Shown here in pieces: positions 62,747 to 64,000 of a stretch of DNA of 64,000 nucleotides (position 1 is its first letter; each line of letters starts with the position of its first letter). Location of the stretch: the NCBI RefSeq assembly GCF_008369195.1, contig NZ_VOBC01000003.1, positions 248,001-312,000 on the forward strand, in the 5' to 3' direction. Made by a program: the position numbers and the translations under genes. The notes beneath the pieces are model-generated. The model saw only the letters and a list, made by a program, of their open reading frames with translations, had not been told where the DNA came from and did not search any database. The DNA is from Sporosarcina sp. ANT_H38 (GTDB lineage: Bacteria; Bacillota; Bacilli; Bacillales_A; Planococcaceae).

Positions 62747-63573
62747 TATCGAATAATCTTAAGTAGATGAATCATTAAATATACTTGTTCTGCTATCGAA
62801 AGCTGATAGAAAAAATCTTTTTCAACAAAAGCATTTATTTCATCAAGACATCTTTTAATACTCGAATCTTTCTGAATTAACAATTCATACATGTCTTCAC
62901 TTTCTTGAAAACTCACTGTTTCTTTGGTGAAGATGCGTTGTGCCAGAAACTTTAAATGCATGAGCAGTCGATTGGCATCCAATGTATCTGCCTTTAAATC
63001 AATATTATAAATATCATATATAATGTCCAAAATACCTTTGCTCAGCTTTAAAATATTTGTTGTATTATCGCTACCCACATTCAATCCTGCGTTCATGATA
63101 TGAATAGCAATGTATCCTGCTTCATCCATTTCTAACTGAATACCAGTTCTTTGGTGTATTATGTCTAATCCCCATAAGCCTATTGAAAATTCTTTAGGAT
63201 AGAGAACCTTTATTTCATTTAACATCAAGTTGGGTAAATTAATATTTTGTTTATACCGCTCAACTGCAAAGCTAATGTGATCTGTAAGTGATATGACTAC
63301 CATATTGCTGAGCTGGATATCTAGCTTTTCTTTTGCTTCGTCCGCAATCTCCTGAGAAATTTGAAAGTATTCAACGGGAGTATCTCCCATAAGTTTGTGA
63401 AATGTTGCTTTTTCTTCATCTTGAATGACAAAGAGCTTCTCAACCTTATTGGTATCAACTAAATCTCCTGGCTTTTTACGAAATCCAATACCTGAACCCT
63501 GAGCAATTGCTTCTTTATTTTCATCGGTGATTGTGGCCACAACATTATTATTAAAAACCCTATAGATTTTCAT
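62746..63573 (-). CDS. licT: BglG/LicT-family transcriptional antiterminator
   Basis: An RNA-binding antiterminator of 275 residues. N-terminal CAT domain MKIYRVFNNNVVATITDENK with GSGIGFRKKPGD, then two PRD domains whose His residues (VISLTDHISFAVER, AGYIAIHIMNA; second set MHLKFLAQRIF, YLMIHLLK) are phosphorylated by PTS proteins. The upstream extension in the open frame runs through the RAT/terminator and is not coding; GGAGG precedes ATG 63573. Controls both its own leader and malP-malA. Confidence 0.93.
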   Translation of the reverse strand: MKIYRVFNNNVVATITDENKEAIAQGSGIGFRKKPGDLVDTNKVEKLFVIQDEEKATFHKLMGDTPVEYFQISQEIADEAKEKLDIQLSNMVVISLTDHISFAVERYKQNINLPNLMLNEIKVLYPKEFSIGLWGLDIIHQRTGIQLEMDEAGYIAIHIMNAGLNVGSDNTTNILKLSKGILDIIYDIYNIDLKADTLDANRLLMHLKFLAQRIFTKETVSFQESEDMYELLIQKDSSIKRCLDEINAFVEKDFFYQLSIAEQVYLMIHLLKIIR

Positions 63574-63589
63574 TTTTATACCTCCAATA

Positions 63590-63681
63590 AAAAAAGACCT
63601 AGATATTACGATACCTGCCGCGCGCATATACACACGTATCGTAAAAGCTTTAGGTCTTGCCTGCTCTAGCAGTAACAATCC
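63590..63681 (-). promoter_or_regulatory. RAT antiterminator and terminator before licT
   Basis: RAT at 63653-63681 (GGATTGTTACTG...GCAGGCAAGACC) is a near-consensus LicT/BglG target. It overlaps AAGACCTA...TAGGTCTTTTTTT, a terminator with TTTACGATAC/GTATCGTAA inner stem. Autoregulatory switch. Confidence 0.92.
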
Positions 63682-63696
63682 AAATATTATGTTTAA

Positions 63697-63734
63697 ATCA
63701 TACTCAATATTAAATACCCTGTCAACGCTTCCAT
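63697..63734 (-). promoter_or_regulatory. licT operon promoter with overlapping cre
   Basis: Minus-strand TTGACA (63720-63725), 17 bp, TATGAT (63697-63702). ATGGAAGCGTTGACA (63720-63734) fits the cre consensus WTGNAARCGNWWWCA with one mismatch and contains the -35, so CcpA would block the promoter when glucose is present. Confidence 0.85.
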
Positions 63735-63946
63735 AAAAAAATTTATAAATGCAAAATCTTAGATCCTGTAGCAAGGGTTGGATGATATGGTTTCGATTCA
63801 TCTTTTATGTCTTCGAAACTTAGAAGAATAACTTTTTCATAAGAAAATAGTTAAATCAGCAATCGCACGAAAAGGATTTTTGCCAACATAATTGACAAAT
63901 TGAATTTCCACACTTACAATAATTTTGACAATGTTACTGTTCAATC

Positions 63947-63993
63947 AGGCATGAGTTTTGCTGTTTTAATGCAGCGATTACTCATGCCTTTTT
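63947..63993 (+). terminator. Terminator-like hairpin at the window end
   Basis: AGGCATGAGT...ACTCATGCCT, 10-bp arms around a 23-nt loop, TTTT tail. The gene it serves is not visible; 63735-63946 has no supported gene. Confidence 0.65.
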
Positions 63994-64000
63994 ATAATAA

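Overview
The window looks like chromosomal DNA from a low-to-moderate GC, endospore-forming Bacillales bacterium, most likely a Planococcaceae member such as Sporosarcina. This is inferred from gene content and order (ctsR-mcsA-mcsB-clpC-radA, a CotD-like coat protein, cssRS/htrA/prsA, an MhqR-type quinone regulon, a LicT antiterminator and a VmlR-type ABC-F protein) and from Bacillus-type ribosome binding sites with frequent GTG and TTG starts. I saw no rRNA, tRNA or CRISPR array.

Layout. 1-6.4 kb: the heat-shock/protein-arginine-phosphorylation operon ctsR-mcsA-mcsB-clpC-radA on the minus strand, with CtsR operators before ctsR and again before clpC. 6.4-16.2 kb: a membrane protein of unknown role, a GNAT protein, bioY-bioB under a BirA-like operator, a coat protein, a PadR/DUF2812 pair, a DCC-family protein, and an aldehyde dehydrogenase with its DUF779 partner. 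16.4-21 kb: a secretion-stress cluster of htrA, a CssRS-like two-component system and prsA; the htrA and prsA promoters are near copies of each other. 21.3-25.8 kb: a carrier and two M20 amidohydrolases behind a cre site. 26.3-28.7 kb: a quinone/electrophile detoxification operon with an MhqR-like operator. 29-32.4 kb: a DUF3238 protein, thiE, a decayed thiD and a histidine phosphatase. 32.7-38.2 kb: a complete 2-aminoethylphosphonate uptake and breakdown operon.

38.2-40.3 kb holds a compact type II (actin-like) partition module: an array of ten GTATAC-like sites, a ParM-like ATPase gene and an RHH adaptor gene, in the plasmid parC-parM-parR order but with no replication gene in view. 40.8-50.3 kb is a mosaic of a divergent HprK paralogue, a VmlR-like ABC-F gene behind an attenuator with a 6-codon leader peptide, an ammonium transporter, an AraC regulator, a decayed HTH gene, and a YitT gene preceded by what looks like a decayed T-box leader. 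Two inverted copies of a 0.6-0.7 kb three-hairpin element bracket the last part. 50.3-56.6 kb: EEP phosphatase/nuclease, alpha/beta hydrolase, ECF S component, a divergent DJ-1/MerR pair and a divergent SDR/TetR pair. 56.8-59.3 kb: PerR-type ahpC-ahpF. 59.6-63.7 kb: an alpha-glucoside PTS operon (licT-malP-malA) with two RAT/terminator switches and a cre site.

The strongest candidates for something undescribed are the chromosomal-looking ParMRC module, the inverted three-hairpin elements, the decayed T-box before yitT, and the leader-peptide attenuator of the ABC-F gene.
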